Shown here one piece after another: positions 41,242 to 51,700 of a stretch of DNA of 64,000 nt. Source of the DNA: Candidatus Zixiibacteriota bacterium (GTDB lineage Bacteria; Zixibacteria; MSB-5A5; GN15; JACZUZ01). Below the pieces are notes generated by a model. That model had not been told where the DNA came from. It searched no databases and saw only the letters and a list, made by a program, of their open reading frames with translations. The stretch is from NCBI GenBank assembly GCA_024280835.1, contig JAJRPJ010000015.1, forward strand, positions 62,001-126,000. Reading direction: 5' to 3'. A program made the position numbers and the translations under genes. The first letter of the stretch is position 1; every line of letters starts with the position of its first letter.

Positions 41242-42720
41242 TTATTTCTCGTTTGATAATTGATAGTCATTGATGGGTAACTGGGTTACAACAGTACAAC
41301 CTGAGGACTCAATATCCTCAAGTGAGATTGTTCCTTTGTGAGCCTCGAAGATTCGTTTGGCTTGCGCTAGTCCTAAGCCTGAACCATTGTCTTTGCCGCT
41401 GGCAAACAGACGAAAGAGTTTGCCGCGCATTTCAGCAGAGACACCAGGTCCATTATCCGCGAAAGTCACTCTGATATCGCGGGTTCCGTTATTGTTGTCT
41501 ACTGTGTCACTGGAGATTACAATCCTTCCTGCGTCACTGACAGCGTCAATAGCATTGTTGAGGATTGCGCTATAGGCTTGTTCTAGTAGTGAACTGTCGG
41601 CTGATACAGTGGGGAGTGTCTTGTGCAATTTTAAATCTAGTTGAATATGTTTCGCCTCCAGTGAGTTGCGGGAAACTAATGTGGTTGCAGTTATTGTGGC
41701 ATTGATATCGATTGGATTTGGCTGGTAGGCCAACGGTTGAGCAAAAGTCATCATGTGTTGGACCCAGACATCCAGTCTGTCAATGCAAGCTATCATTTCG
41801 ATTAGTGTGTCATGAGCGCGCGACTCGGATTGAGGCAAATCTACTTGCATGACTTGTGCGGCGGCTCGCACTCCCGCGAGGGGGTTGCGAATGTTGTGCG
41901 CGGCATAGGCGGCTACTTCTCCTAAAGCCGCCAGACGCTCTTGGTCTCTAAGGCGTGACTCGAAGAGTCGTAGTGATTGTGCCATGCGATTGATATCGGC
42001 TCCGAGTTTGCCCCATTCGTCGTTAGCGCCATCAGGCGCTCGAACTGTGAAATCACCAGAGCTTATCGCTGCAGTGGCTTTTGTGATACCGATGATTGGC
42101 GTGGACAGCCAGCGGCGCAAGAGAAAGATAGTCAATAGGAGGGTCAAGACTGATGCGATGACTACGGCGACGACAATATATGTTGTTCTGGTTGTTGCTG
42201 TGTTGGCTAGGGCGAAAGCGGCCTCTGATTCATCACGGTAAAATTGATTCAAGACATCAACGTCGTCAGTGACTTCTTCTGTTATCTCTTCAAGTCGTAG
42301 TTGTGATTTCTTTAGTCTTGTGTCATCGTCAGTAGCAGTACTTAAGCGCTCCTTGATGTTGCCGCGCATGATCCACACTAGCTCGTCATGAGTTTCCCTA
42401 AGGCCCTGAATGTGTTCGCTTTCTATTTCTGTCAGCGCTGAGTCTTTTAGCGATTGTAGTAGTGAGTCTATTTGTTTGTCGGCTTGCCAAAACGTGTTTT
42501 CATACTCTTGCTCACCTTCTGAAAATTCTAAGGCATCATTAGTGAGTGAGAGTAATTCGGCCCGGATTCTCTCTGAGAGCGCACGCTGTGAGGAAATATG
42601 GGCAAGCGTGTTTGCTGATTCACGCCAACTGACAAGCGCTAGTAGCGAGGAAGCGCCTACAATAATGGCGACAAGTAGAGCGCCTCCATAGCCGACGATT
42701 AATTTTGAGCGAATGGTCAT
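41242..42720 (-). CDS. Sensor histidine kinase with HAMP domain
   Basis: 492 residues. Membrane helices at about 6-28 and 180-203 flank a helical, probably four-helix-bundle periplasmic sensor. HAMP follows (STPIIGITKATAAISSGDF). The H-box is AAYAAHNIRNPLAGVRAA, with the phospho-acceptor His intact. The ATPase domain has LNNAIDAVSDAG (N box), DNGPGV (G1) and GSGLGLAQA (G2). Closest in layout to NtrB-like kinases that partner NtrC-type regulators. The regulator follows after 17 bases, and the epimerase gene ends six bases upstream, so the three form one operon. Confidence 0.9.
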   Translation of the reverse strand: MTIRSKLIVGYGGALLVAIIVGASSLLALVSWRESANTLAHISSQRALSERIRAELLSLTNDALEFSEGEQEYENTFWQADKQIDSLLQSLKDSALTEIESEHIQGLRETHDELVWIMRGNIKERLSTATDDDTRLKKSQLRLEEITEEVTDDVDVLNQFYRDESEAAFALANTATTRTTYIVVAVVIASVLTLLLTIFLLRRWLSTPIIGITKATAAISSGDFTVRAPDGANDEWGKLGADINRMAQSLRLFESRLRDQERLAALGEVAAYAAHNIRNPLAGVRAAAQVMQVDLPQSESRAHDTLIEMIACIDRLDVWVQHMMTFAQPLAYQPNPIDINATITATTLVSRNSLEAKHIQLDLKLHKTLPTVSADSSLLEQAYSAILNNAIDAVSDAGRIVISSDTVDNNNGTRDIRVTFADNGPGVSAEMRGKLFRLFASGKDNGSGLGLAQAKRIFEAHKGTISLEDIESSGCTVVTQLPINDYQLSNEK

Positions 42721-42726
42721 AAGGGG

Positions 42727-43710
42727 CTAAACAGTTTTCATGACAGATTTGAAGTTTGCAAACCAGCTGATAGTCTCACGTAGGCCAGAGTCTATGTCCA
42801 AGGTTGTTTCAAAGCCGAGACACTCTTGGGCTTTGGTTGAATCGGCTAGTGTGCGTGGATCGTCACCTGGCTTGAGTGTTTCATAGCGTGGTTTGGTGGT
42901 GACATTGAGAATGTCACTGATGCGATGATACAAATCTAGGATGGATGTTTCTGTTCCAGAGCCTATGTTGAAAGTTTGGCCTATGGCTTGATCACTTTCA
43001 GAAGCGAGGACAATAGCGCGAGAAATGTCGGTAACGGAGATAAAATCGCGTGTTTGTGAGCCGTCGCCGTAGATTAGAGGAGTTTTTCCATCCAATAGAA
43101 GTGTGGCAAAAGTCGGTATTACCGCTGAATACTGAGACTTTGGATTTTGGCGCGGTCCGTAGACGCTGAAGAAACGCAGGCAGGTGGTTTCAATGTCGTA
43201 CAGACGTTGGTATTGCGCGCAGAGTTGTTCGCCGAGGAGTTTACTGGTGGCGTAGGGTGAACTGCCGCATAGTTCAATGTCTTCTTTGTAGGGCAGGGCT
43301 GTCGACTCACCATAGACAGAGGCTGAGGAGGCGAAAACGAATCGACTGACGCCCGCTAGACGGCTAGCTTCGAGAGCGTTCCATGTTCCTTGCAGATTCA
43401 CTTCCCATGTTGGTTGCGGTTGGTCAACTGAAACTAGGACTGAAGAAATTGCGGCGAGATGAAAGACGGTGTCTGCTCCAGTGATGGCGTTTTGTAATGC
43501 TACCGAATCTCGTACGTCACCCTTGATGATTGTGATTGAGTCATTAACACTCTCTAGATTGGGTTGTGATCCTGTTGAAAAATCATCAAAGACTATGACT
43601 TTGTCGCCACGTTTTAGGAGACGAGTTATCAAGTGCGAACCAATGAAACCGGCGCCGCCTGTTACTACTGAGGTTTTGGTTGTCGATGTTCTTGTCGATG
43701 ATGTTTGCAT
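42727..43710 (-). CDS. NAD-dependent nucleotide-sugar epimerase (GalE-like, extended SDR)
   Basis: 327 residues. Nucleotide-binding TGGAGFIGSHLITRLL and the acidic DDFSTG. Catalytic SSASVYGE and YATSK (Tyr-x-x-x-Lys), then RFFSVYGPRQNP and GDGSQTRDFISVTD as in GalE, WbpP and UDP-glucuronate epimerases. It should epimerise UDP-glucose or UDP-glucuronate at C4; ugd nearby makes the glucuronate plausible. It starts the regulatory operon; the ATG has AAGGAAG about 6 bases upstream. The exact substrate is not decidable here. Confidence 0.87.
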   Translation of the reverse strand: MQTSSTRTSTTKTSVVTGGAGFIGSHLITRLLKRGDKVIVFDDFSTGSQPNLESVNDSITIIKGDVRDSVALQNAITGADTVFHLAAISSVLVSVDQPQPTWEVNLQGTWNALEASRLAGVSRFVFASSASVYGESTALPYKEDIELCGSSPYATSKLLGEQLCAQYQRLYDIETTCLRFFSVYGPRQNPKSQYSAVIPTFATLLLDGKTPLIYGDGSQTRDFISVTDISRAIVLASESDQAIGQTFNIGSGTETSILDLYHRISDILNVTTKPRYETLKPGDDPRTLADSTKAQECLGFETTLDIDSGLRETISWFANFKSVMKTV

Positions 43711-43926
43711 CCAGCTTCCTTTTCAGAGGATATTTTTGAATATTCGTAATGCTAGGGAACAGTCTTGTTAACAGTCCATGTTAGCAAATGGCGAGCGATA
43801 CCTAGTATTGCCCCCCTATTGGTAATCAAATATAGCGCCCAATTTGGCAATATTGCTAAGGCGCTGCTACACAAGTAGATATGGTTGGGTCAGTTTCTGT
43901 TTGAACACGAATACAGACGCAGCAAT

Positions 43927-43969
43927 CGTTTATATGAACAAATCGCTTCCCTGAATGTTCATATGAACA
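43927..43969 (+). promoter_or_regulatory. Two tandem TGTTC-N4-GAACA-type palindromes (LexA-like operator candidate)
   Basis: TGTTCATATGAACA (43956-43969) is a perfect 14-base palindrome. CGTTTATATGAACA (43927-43940) is a near copy, with centres 29 bases apart. A weaker TGTTTGAACA lies at 43899-43908. As I recall, the LexA site reported for Verrucomicrobia is TGTTC-N4-GAACA, which the perfect copy matches. The pair ends 32 bases before ATG 44002. No lexA gene is in view, so the regulator is inferred. Confidence 0.45.
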
Positions 43970-44001
43970 GGGCATGGTCTGCACTTTTGTTGGAGATTTT
44001 G

Positions 44002-44184
44002 ATGGCGCTGGATGTTTTTGGTGAGTTTAACGCTTCTACGCGTAACTTGATTGAACACAAAGGTGTTTCTATGTGCATGGAGCTAGAGTATCTTGGCGAG
44101 CCACGAGTTCTTGAGCTGCAATACTCATTTGGTGACGTTAAGGGTGGTGTGCAAGATATAGTTGATGCGCTTTTGGGCAGCTAG
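44002..44184 (+). CDS. Small protein of unknown function behind palindromic operators
   Basis: 60 residues from ATG 44002, preceded by TTGGAG seven bases upstream. A longer frame runs from TTG 43885, but it would place the palindromes inside the coding region and its early part looks random. The product is acidic, with MALDVFGEFNASTRNLIEHKG, a strand-like MCMELEYLGEPRVLELQYSF, and a terminal helix. I recognise no family. Its TAG and the TAG of the convergent nuclease gene share one CTAG (44181-44184). Tight convergence and the upstream palindromes argue for a real gene; shortness argues for caution. Confidence 0.4.
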   Translation: MALDVFGEFNASTRNLIEHKGVSMCMELEYLGEPRVLELQYSFGDVKGGVQDIVDALLGS

Positions 44185-44981
44185 GATTTTGGAACGATAG
44201 TTTGAGCCTTTGCTTCTGATTTGCGTGTGACTGTTTTTCTTCTCGTTGTCTTTTTTTGCATCTTGGCGATTCTAGATTTCGCTTTACTGAGTTCATCGCT
44301 TACATCAACCTCGCGCTTAATTACCTCATGCCTAATAATTTTCTCAATTTCAGAGTTGTCCACTTTGGCGCTTGCGGCAAGTTTCTTAAGGTCTCTGCGG
44401 ATGTATCCTAAATACGGCTCGCTGAGTAACAACGCCGAGATAACATAGCGATTTACACTTTGGACTCGTTCGTAATAGTCGTCTCGGGCTGATTTTGCGA
44501 CACCTCTTTTGGAGAGCAGGTACAATAATTCTTGATCTTCAGCTTTACGGGGAGACATCTCCAGGAAATTGAACTCAAAAACAAGTTCCTCCTCAACTTT
44601 TTGGTCGATTTTGAGCTTATATATTTTCCATTGTATTCCATTGGTAAGGACAATCCATTTGACACCTTCGTTGGCGCCGTAGTTAACTGCTTGTCGTAAG
44701 TGACTATAATTGAGTTTAGTCCATACGGCTTTAACCTCTATCAGATATTGTATTTTGCCATCCATTTTGATGGCTAGATCACAATATGTGCCTCTGATGG
44801 CATATTCACTGGTGATCTCAAGATACTTGTCGAATCCGAACACATCAGAAAGAATACCTTTAACAATAGAAACAGTGTCAGCTTCATTTAGCTCTCTATC
44901 GATAGCAGTTTTCAGAACTTTTTGAAGGACTGGAACTTCCTTCTTGTAACGGTCAAGTATTTTTTTGGGAATAGATGGCAT
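44181..44981 (-). CDS. Solitary HsdR N-terminal-like (PD-(D/E)xK) nuclease domain protein
   Basis: 266 residues from ATG 44981, which has GGAGAG four bases upstream; a TTG four codons earlier is less likely. Residues about 40-140 resemble the type I restriction R subunit N-terminal domain: ILSDVFGFDKYLEITSEY, then YCDLAIKMDGK, then YLIEVKAV, giving the Asp...Glu-x-Lys nuclease centre, then LRQAVNYGANEGVKWIVLTNG. There is no helicase and no HsdM/HsdS neighbour, so this is a standalone nuclease-like protein. The C-terminus is Lys/Arg-rich (KKTTRRKTVTRKSE), suiting nucleic-acid binding. The 300 bases upstream (44982-45281) hold no gene; TACTATATAA (minus strand, near 45040) may be its -10 region. 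Confidence 0.75.
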   Translation of the reverse strand: MPSIPKKILDRYKKEVPVLQKVLKTAIDRELNEADTVSIVKGILSDVFGFDKYLEITSEYAIRGTYCDLAIKMDGKIQYLIEVKAVWTKLNYSHLRQAVNYGANEGVKWIVLTNGIQWKIYKLKIDQKVEEELVFEFNFLEMSPRKAEDQELLYLLSKRGVAKSARDDYYERVQSVNRYVISALLLSEPYLGYIRRDLKKLAASAKVDNSEIEKIIRHEVIKREVDVSDELSKAKSRIAKMQKKTTRRKTVTRKSEAKAQTIVPKS

Positions 44982-45281
44982 AAGGCTCTCCAAATAGCGG
45001 CATCCATTTTGAGATGATGGAGGGCACCAAGGTTATATAGTACCTGACAAACTCTTATCTCTGACCAAGAGATGTCAGCGTCATTATGCCACAATCTAAC
45101 GCTTTGAGTGCAGAGGTCAAGATGCTATGTGAAGATAAAAGCTCTGTACCAGCGATTGTGAACCACTGAATTTAAGCAACGTGACCTCACAACCTGAATA
45201 TTTCATTCATAAAGGAAGACGTAATAGGCCGATGCTTTGACGCAGAAATATACGCTTGTTAACTAGAGTACTGTCTTAATA

Positions 45282-48200
45282 CTATTTTAGTAAAACCATC
45301 TTTCTTGAGGCGGTGAAGTTGCCGGCGGTTATTTTGTAGAAATACATTCCGCTGGCTGTTGGTTGGCCTTGGCTGTTGGTTGCATTCCAAGTGACGCTGT
45401 ATTGTCCTGCGGATTGTTGGCCTTGATTCAGAACGGCGATTTCTTGGCCGAGGACATTGTAGATTGAAATTGTCACTTCGGCTTTTGTTGGAATTGCATA
45501 TGAAATTATAGTCGTTGGGTTGAACGGGTTAGGGTAGTTTTGAGCGAGTGTGAACTTGAATGGTAAGGTAGTATTTCCATCATCCACGTCTGTTATGATT
45601 GGTAGATGTACGGTTTCGATGTTTGTATAGGTGATGTCGGCATAGCCAGGAGTGGTAATTGTTGAGCCATCATCGGCGGACTGCACACCGACGGGTGCGA
45701 TGTTGAGAATATCTGAGCCATTGGCGCCATCTATGTGTCGCGGAGTACTTAGTAGTGGCGCAACAGTTATTTCATCGTCAAATGCGCTAGCGGTGACAAC
45801 TTCAAAGACTCCATCGAGAATGATTTGGACACCGTTGGCGTCGATAGTTTGTGCGGTGTTTTGTATTTCGAGATCCAAAGTGACACCTGTGCCGTATCCA
45901 GCAAAACTCAACGTGTCGATACCGCTGGAATCGAGGATTGTAATTGGGAGAGCGGCGCTACGCTGGAGATTGTGACCTAAGGATTCTGAAGAAGTTTCTT
46001 GGCCGTTTGAACCGCTGAGGAACTCGTACAAGTCTGCGCCAGATCCACCGTTGAGTAAGGAACCTAAGAACTCTACCCAGAGGGTGGCATAGATTACGTC
46101 ACTACCTGCTCCTGCGCTAATTAGGTTCTTAACGTTTTGAGATAGACTAGCCCAAACAATATCGGCGCCAGCGCCAGTGTTGACATCTGTGCTGATGATA
46201 CTTGGGAAGTCGTTGGGGCCAATTTGCCTGACATCGATTTCATCGTTTTCTGGAGTGGCCTCGACGATGACTTCTTTGACAGCATTGGCGTCGAGTTCAG
46301 TGGCTTGGCCGTTGACGGTGATTTTGCCGTCTTGATTCGCGGCGAGGAGAAGTTTTCTGTCGCCAAAGTCATAGTTGAGTTTCAATTGCCAGTTTGTCAG
46401 TATTACATCCCAGTTTAGCTTAGCTGGATCAAGCAAGAAAATAAAATCCCAGAATCCTACCAACCCCATGGAGCTCCGAGATGATGTTGGAGTGGCAGTG
46501 TTTGGGTTGCCAAATCGACTTGAGCCATTGGCCGCCGCTGGGAAGAACGTGTTAGCCACTGACATGGTCCCGTTGTCGAGATAGACGCCGTTGACACTAT
46601 GACCTGTGGCGGCGATTTGAATGTTTACCTCCAAGGAGCTATCAATTGATTTTTGGTAAACCCTAATTGAGTCGAGCCAGTTGCCAACTGGGAACGCATT
46701 GGAACTTGCGTCAACGGCCACAGCCAAAAAGTTATCATAGCCAGGGATATAGGTTCTAACTGAATAAGTTGGCTGACCTGAGTTATCGAGGCAGATAAGT
46801 ATGCCATCAGTGGAATCTGCTTCAGGCGTTACTGATATCCCGTTTACTATCGGAAAATTTGGTGAGACAGCGCCACCACAAACGTAGGCGGCTCCGTCTG
46901 GACCCAGCGCAAGGTCGTACGACCATTCTTGTTCTATGCCGCCGAAGTAGGTTGAATAAATGAGCGCATCACCAGCGGCATTGAGGCGACTGATGAATAT
47001 ATCACCCGTGCTCCATTTGACACCACCGAGAGTGTCTTGATAGGGATTCATCAGTGGGAAATCTGTTGAGGTGGTTCCACCGGTGATTGTCAGTTGACCG
47101 TCGCTTGTGACTTCCAAGCCCGAAAGTCTATCTCTATTGGAGCCACCTAAGAAAGTTGAGTAAACTAACTCACCTACTGGGTTGTATTTGGCCAAGAAAA
47201 CATCGGTAGTGAACGATCCTAGCAAAGTTGATTGAAAGGCGTTTAAAGTTGGAAAGTCACTTGATGTGGTGGCTCCACCTATGTAGATATTCCCAGAGCC
47301 GTCAACTGCAATTGCTTCACCCCACTCTCCTTCTGAGCCGCCCAAATAGGTTCCGTACATCAAAACACCAGTTGAATCAAAAATGACTAGAAAAGCTTCA
47401 GCTTGTCCGCCCGAGGAGTCTTGGGCAGGGTTTAGAAGCGGGAAGTCTTTTGAATTTGTAAAGCCTGTTAGATAAAGAGAACCCGAGGCGTCAGTGGCGA
47501 TGTCAGTGAAATAGTCCGGTTTTGTTCCGCCGAAGAGCGCGGAGTAGATGACATTGCCAACGCTATCGGTTTTGACAAGTAAGCCATCATTGCCTAAGCC
47601 ACCTACATGATTCGACGCGTCGATAACGTTATTGGCAGGGAAGAAACGATTGCCGCCACCTGCGGCAATGATATTTCCGCTGGCGTCATGGACAACCGCG
47701 GAAGCAAACTCTCCATTAAAGCCAGGTACGACTGTAATGAAAGCCAGCTGTGGATCAATCACGAGAGGGAACTCGCTATCGTAGGAGTTTAGTTCGAAGC
47801 CGATTGAGGCGTCAGCAAAGATTGTGTATTCAGCTTCAACTTCTACTCTGTCGCCGTTGATGTTTTGATAGGCGAAGGGAGCTTTTTCGATTAGTTCGCC
47901 TAGTTCGGTTTTTAGAATTAGAGCGCCATCGTCACGGATTGTTCTGGACTGTACTCCTTGATAATCTAATCGGATTTGGTGGTAGTCTATTCCAGGAGCT
48001 AGGTAAAACTCGCTTTCGAGATTACCGTTTGCGCCGATGTAGGCCATGTCGATTCCAGGGTAAAGTTCAGTGTACCTAACAGATTTGTAGGTGGGGACAT
48101 TTGTGTACCATTGGTCGGGAGACTGGCTTTTGTAGAAGTGGGCAACGCCAGCTAGTTTTTCTATTCCCTCAACTTTGGGGGATTGGTTGGCGCCATCGAA

Positions 48201-48527
48201 TTGGAGAACTATCTCATTTCCTAGTGTTGGCGAGACATCTCTTCTTAGAGTAATCTTGTTTGAATGGAATAGTACAGTGTGATCAGCGCCTTGGACATGG
48301 TATTTTGCCTGTGGGCCAGCTTGGCCTTGGTTTTCTATGAAGCGGAGTTGCGGGCTGGCAGAAAAGATAGTAGACGTTGATTCTGCGCTATTGGCGGCTG
48401 CAATTTCTATTTTAGTTGAGACGTCTTCTTTGAAGATTGCGGTTGTTGCGACGTAGATGACAAGGGCTGCAACAAGAGTAGATATTCCATAGATGTTGAA
48501 CCTGAAATGGGTATTGAAGGATTTCAT
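45282..48527 (-). CDS. Large secreted mosaic: DUF7948-like head, SBBP beta-propeller repeats, RTX-like section, type IX sorting domain
   Basis: 1081 residues. A membrane/signal segment at about 14-32 is followed by a head (FIENQGQAGPQAKYHVQG, YPGIDMAYIG, PLVIDPQLAF) typical of the DUF7948-type domain that precedes SBBP repeats. Residues about 280-600 carry SBBP repeats of the form YSTFLGGSNRDRLSGL / TSDGQLTITGGTTSTDFPL. Residues about 740-900 have Gly/Asp-rich turns (GAGADIVWASL, GAGSDVIYATL, GGSGADLYEF) like RTX calcium-binding strands. The end is a sorting domain (LAQNYPNPFNPTTIISY, VTISIYNVLGQEIAV, GMYFYKITAGNF). Likely exported by type IX secretion and surface-bound. No catalytic motif found. 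The 235-base spacer upstream of its start has no clear promoter. Confidence 0.8.
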   Translation of the reverse strand: MKSFNTHFRFNIYGISTLVAALVIYVATTAIFKEDVSTKIEIAAANSAESTSTIFSASPQLRFIENQGQAGPQAKYHVQGADHTVLFHSNKITLRRDVSPTLGNEIVLQFDGANQSPKVEGIEKLAGVAHFYKSQSPDQWYTNVPTYKSVRYTELYPGIDMAYIGANGNLESEFYLAPGIDYHQIRLDYQGVQSRTIRDDGALILKTELGELIEKAPFAYQNINGDRVEVEAEYTIFADASIGFELNSYDSEFPLVIDPQLAFITVVPGFNGEFASAVVHDASGNIIAAGGGNRFFPANNVIDASNHVGGLGNDGLLVKTDSVGNVIYSALFGGTKPDYFTDIATDASGSLYLTGFTNSKDFPLLNPAQDSSGGQAEAFLVIFDSTGVLMYGTYLGGSEGEWGEAIAVDGSGNIYIGGATTSSDFPTLNAFQSTLLGSFTTDVFLAKYNPVGELVYSTFLGGSNRDRLSGLEVTSDGQLTITGGTTSTDFPLMNPYQDTLGGVKWSTGDIFISRLNAAGDALIYSTYFGGIEQEWSYDLALGPDGAAYVCGGAVSPNFPIVNGISVTPEADSTDGILICLDNSGQPTYSVRTYIPGYDNFLAVAVDASSNAFPVGNWLDSIRVYQKSIDSSLEVNIQIAATGHSVNGVYLDNGTMSVANTFFPAAANGSSRFGNPNTATPTSSRSSMGLVGFWDFIFLLDPAKLNWDVILTNWQLKLNYDFGDRKLLLAANQDGKITVNGQATELDANAVKEVIVEATPENDEIDVRQIGPNDFPSIISTDVNTGAGADIVWASLSQNVKNLISAGAGSDVIYATLWVEFLGSLLNGGSGADLYEFLSGSNGQETSSESLGHNLQRSAALPITILDSSGIDTLSFAGYGTGVTLDLEIQNTAQTIDANGVQIILDGVFEVVTASAFDDEITVAPLLSTPRHIDGANGSDILNIAPVGVQSADDGSTITTPGYADITYTNIETVHLPIITDVDDGNTTLPFKFTLAQNYPNPFNPTTIISYAIPTKAEVTISIYNVLGQEIAVLNQGQQSAGQYSVTWNATNSQGQPTASGMYFYKITAGNFTASRKMVLLK

Positions 48528-48762
48528 ATTTCTACCTTTTTTGAGTTAGACTCTAGTATATCTATCTTTTCTTACTCCAGTCAGGCAAATTCTTTCAACA
48601 CTTTAGGCGAATCGCTCTTGCTGGACACACTGTATTGTTGTCGCTAATGGGTAATATAGGTCTACTTTCCAAATTGGCAAGCTGTATTCTTGTCAATGTT
48701 TTATGGTCGGATTGTGTGAGGGATGTGTAGGGAAACACTTGCAACAATATCTAAAATTGACT

Positions 48763-51700
48763 CTAGTAGCTTGACCAACTTTTTACGGCGAGATTCTCTA
48801 CATCTGAATAGGTCAAGGCCTCACAGAGGCGTTGAGCGATTGGGAGGTTGGTGATTAGTGGGACACCAAAGTCGACCGCGGCTCGGCGAATCATATAGCC
48901 ATTGGTTAATTCGTCTTTGTGGTCGTCTTTGGGAATGTTGATGACCAAGTTCACTTTTTTCTCTCGGATAATGTCGACTGCTGTTGGACTTTGACCAGTT
49001 AACGGCCAGTCTAGCGCTGTGCAGGGAAGGTCATTTTTTATCAAGAACTTGGCAGTGCCTTGAGTTGCGTATAACTCAACTCCAATGCTGTGAAGTAAGT
49101 GGGCGCTTTCTAGAAAAGCGGCTTTACTTTCAATTGGTCCAGTGGAGAGGAGGACGCCTTTGATAGGGAATCTAAAGCCGACGGAGATTAGCGCTTTGAG
49201 GAAGGCCTCGTTGAAGTCTACTCCCATGCAGGCGACTTCGCCAGTTGAGGCCATCTCGACACCCAAGGTGGGGTCAGCGCCTTCAAGGCGCGTGAAAGAA
49301 AACTCTGGGGCTTTAACTGCGACATAGTCCAGATCCAGAAATGTGTTTTTTGTAATCTCTACTGGTCGGCCCATGATGACTTTGGTTGCGGTTTCGATGA
49401 AGTTGTTTTTTAGGACCTTTGAGACAAATGGGAAACTACGCGAGGCGCGGACATTGCATTCGATGACCATGACATTATTGTTCTTGGCCAAGAACTGGAT
49501 ATTGAATGGGCCATTGATTTTTAGATTGTCGGCAACTACATCGGTGATGCGCCTTATCTGTCGCATCGTTTCAAAATAGGTTCTTTGCGGTGGAAGGACT
49601 AGAGTTGCATCACCTGAATGCACACCAGCGTTTTCGACATGTTCAGAAACTGCCCAGCAAATGACTTTGCCGTCTTGCGAAACTGCGTCGACATCGATTT
49701 CCTTCGCGTTTTGAATGAACTTGCTGATGACCACGGGGTGGTCGGGTGAGATATTAGCGGCTTTCTCAAGGAAAGAGCGAAGTTCGTTGTCATTTGAAGC
49801 GACTGCCATCGCGGCGCCAGAGAGAACATATGATGGACGTACTAGGACTGGATAACCAACATCCTTTGCGAAAGTGTAGGCCTCTTCGATTGATTTTAAT
49901 TCACGCCATGCTGGTTGTGGGATATCGAGTTCTTCAAGCAGGGCAGAGAACTTTTGTCTATCTTCGGCTCTGTCCAAGTCTACTGGGGAAGTTCCAAGGG
50001 CGCGCATGCCTGCTTTGTGACAGCGCATGGCCAAGTTGTTTGGGATTTGGCCGCCCATAGAGAGTATGAGCCCTAGTGGGGTTTCTTTGTCGTAGATTTC
50101 TGAGATGACTTCAAATGATAGTTCGTCGAAATAAAGCCTGTCGCATTCGTCATAATCTGTGCTGACTGTTTCGGGATTATGGTTGACCATAATTGTGCGA
50201 TAGCCAAGCGAGCGTAGGGTTTGAGCGGTGGTGACACAGCACCAATCAAATTCAACGGAACTGCCTATGCGGTAAGCTCCGGGGCCGAGAATAGTGACAC
50301 CACCGATTTCCTCAAAGGTGACGTCATCTTCTTGGCCATGATAGGTTAGATAGAGATAATTTGTTACGGCAGGATACTCACCAGCGAGTGTGTCGATTTG
50401 TTTGACTGAAGGTCTGATGTCGAGTTTGTGTCTTAGCTCGCGAATTTTGTCTTCATGAACGTTAACGCAAATTCCGATTTGATGATCAGAAAATCCTGAG
50501 CGTTTTGCTTTTGTCAAAGTATGGGTGTCTAGTTCGTCGAAGCGTATTGATTTGAGGTCATTGGCTAGCAGAACTAAACGATTGATTTGGTGAATGAACC
50601 AAGAGTCTACATGAGTAATCTTATTGATCTCGTCGACTGTCATCCCAGAGCTTAGAGCTTCTGAAATTGCGAAGATGTGTAACTCAGTTGGGTTTTTGAG
50701 TTCTTCTTGCAGGTCTTCGATTTGAATACGTGGATTGACTACAGCGCCGAAGGCTCCTGTTTGGAGCATGCGTAAGGCTTTTTGAATGGCTTCACCGAAG
50801 GTGCGGCCGATCGACATGACTTCACCGACAGATTTCATTGAGGAGCCGATTTGCTCAGTGACACCTTTGAACTTCTTTAAGTCCCAGCGAGGGGCTTTGA
50901 CGACTACATAGTCTAGCGCGGGTTCAAAGCAGGCGTTGGTTGCATCGGTGACCGAGTTTTTGATATTGGGTAGCAATTGGCCAAGGGCAATTTTTGCGGC
51001 GACGAAAGCGAGGGGGTAGCCAGTGGCTTTGGAAGCTAAGGCTGAACTTCTGGAGAGTCGTGAGTTAATTTCAATGACCCGATAGCCCTCGCCAGTAGGG
51101 GAGAAGGCGTATTGGATATTGCATTCACCGACGATGCCAAGATGGCGCACTGTGCGAATCCCTATTTCGCGGAGGCTGTGGTATTCTTTGTCGGTTAAAG
51201 TTTGCGAGGGAGCGACGACTATGCTCTCGCCAGTATGGACACCCATGGGGTTGAGGTTTTCCATGTTGCAGACAGTGATACAATTATCAGCGCCGTCACG
51301 GACTATTTCATATTCGATTTCTTTCCAGCCTAGGAGATATTCTTCGACGAGGACTTGGTCAGTGTGCGCAAAGGCTTTTGTGACTAGCTTGCGAAGTTCG
51401 TCTTCGTTGTTGCAAAGACCTGAGCCGAGTCCGCCGAGGGCGAAAGCTACTCGCATCATGCAGGGGAAACCGATTTCCCGACTGGCTTCTATTGCTTCGT
51501 CGATAGTATGCGCTTCGCGGCTTCGCGGAGTGTCAACGTTGATTTCATCTAAGCGTGTGACAAAGCGTTTGCGGTCTTCGGTGTCGAGGACAGCTTCCAT
51601 CGGGGCGCCGAGAATCTCGACTCCGTGTTTTTCGAAGATGCCGTGTTTGTATAGGTCTATGCCGCAGTTTAACGCTGTTTGTCCGCCGAAACCAAGTAGG

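Noticed and set aside
39654-43884. Sigma-54 (-24/-12) promoters for the regulator-linked operons
   Set aside because: I scanned 39654-39811 and the region upstream of 43710 on the minus strand for GG-N10-GC and found none that fits.
43885-44001. N-terminal extension of the small gene from TTG 43885
   Set aside because: It would put both palindromes inside the coding region. The ATG at 44002 has a better SD.
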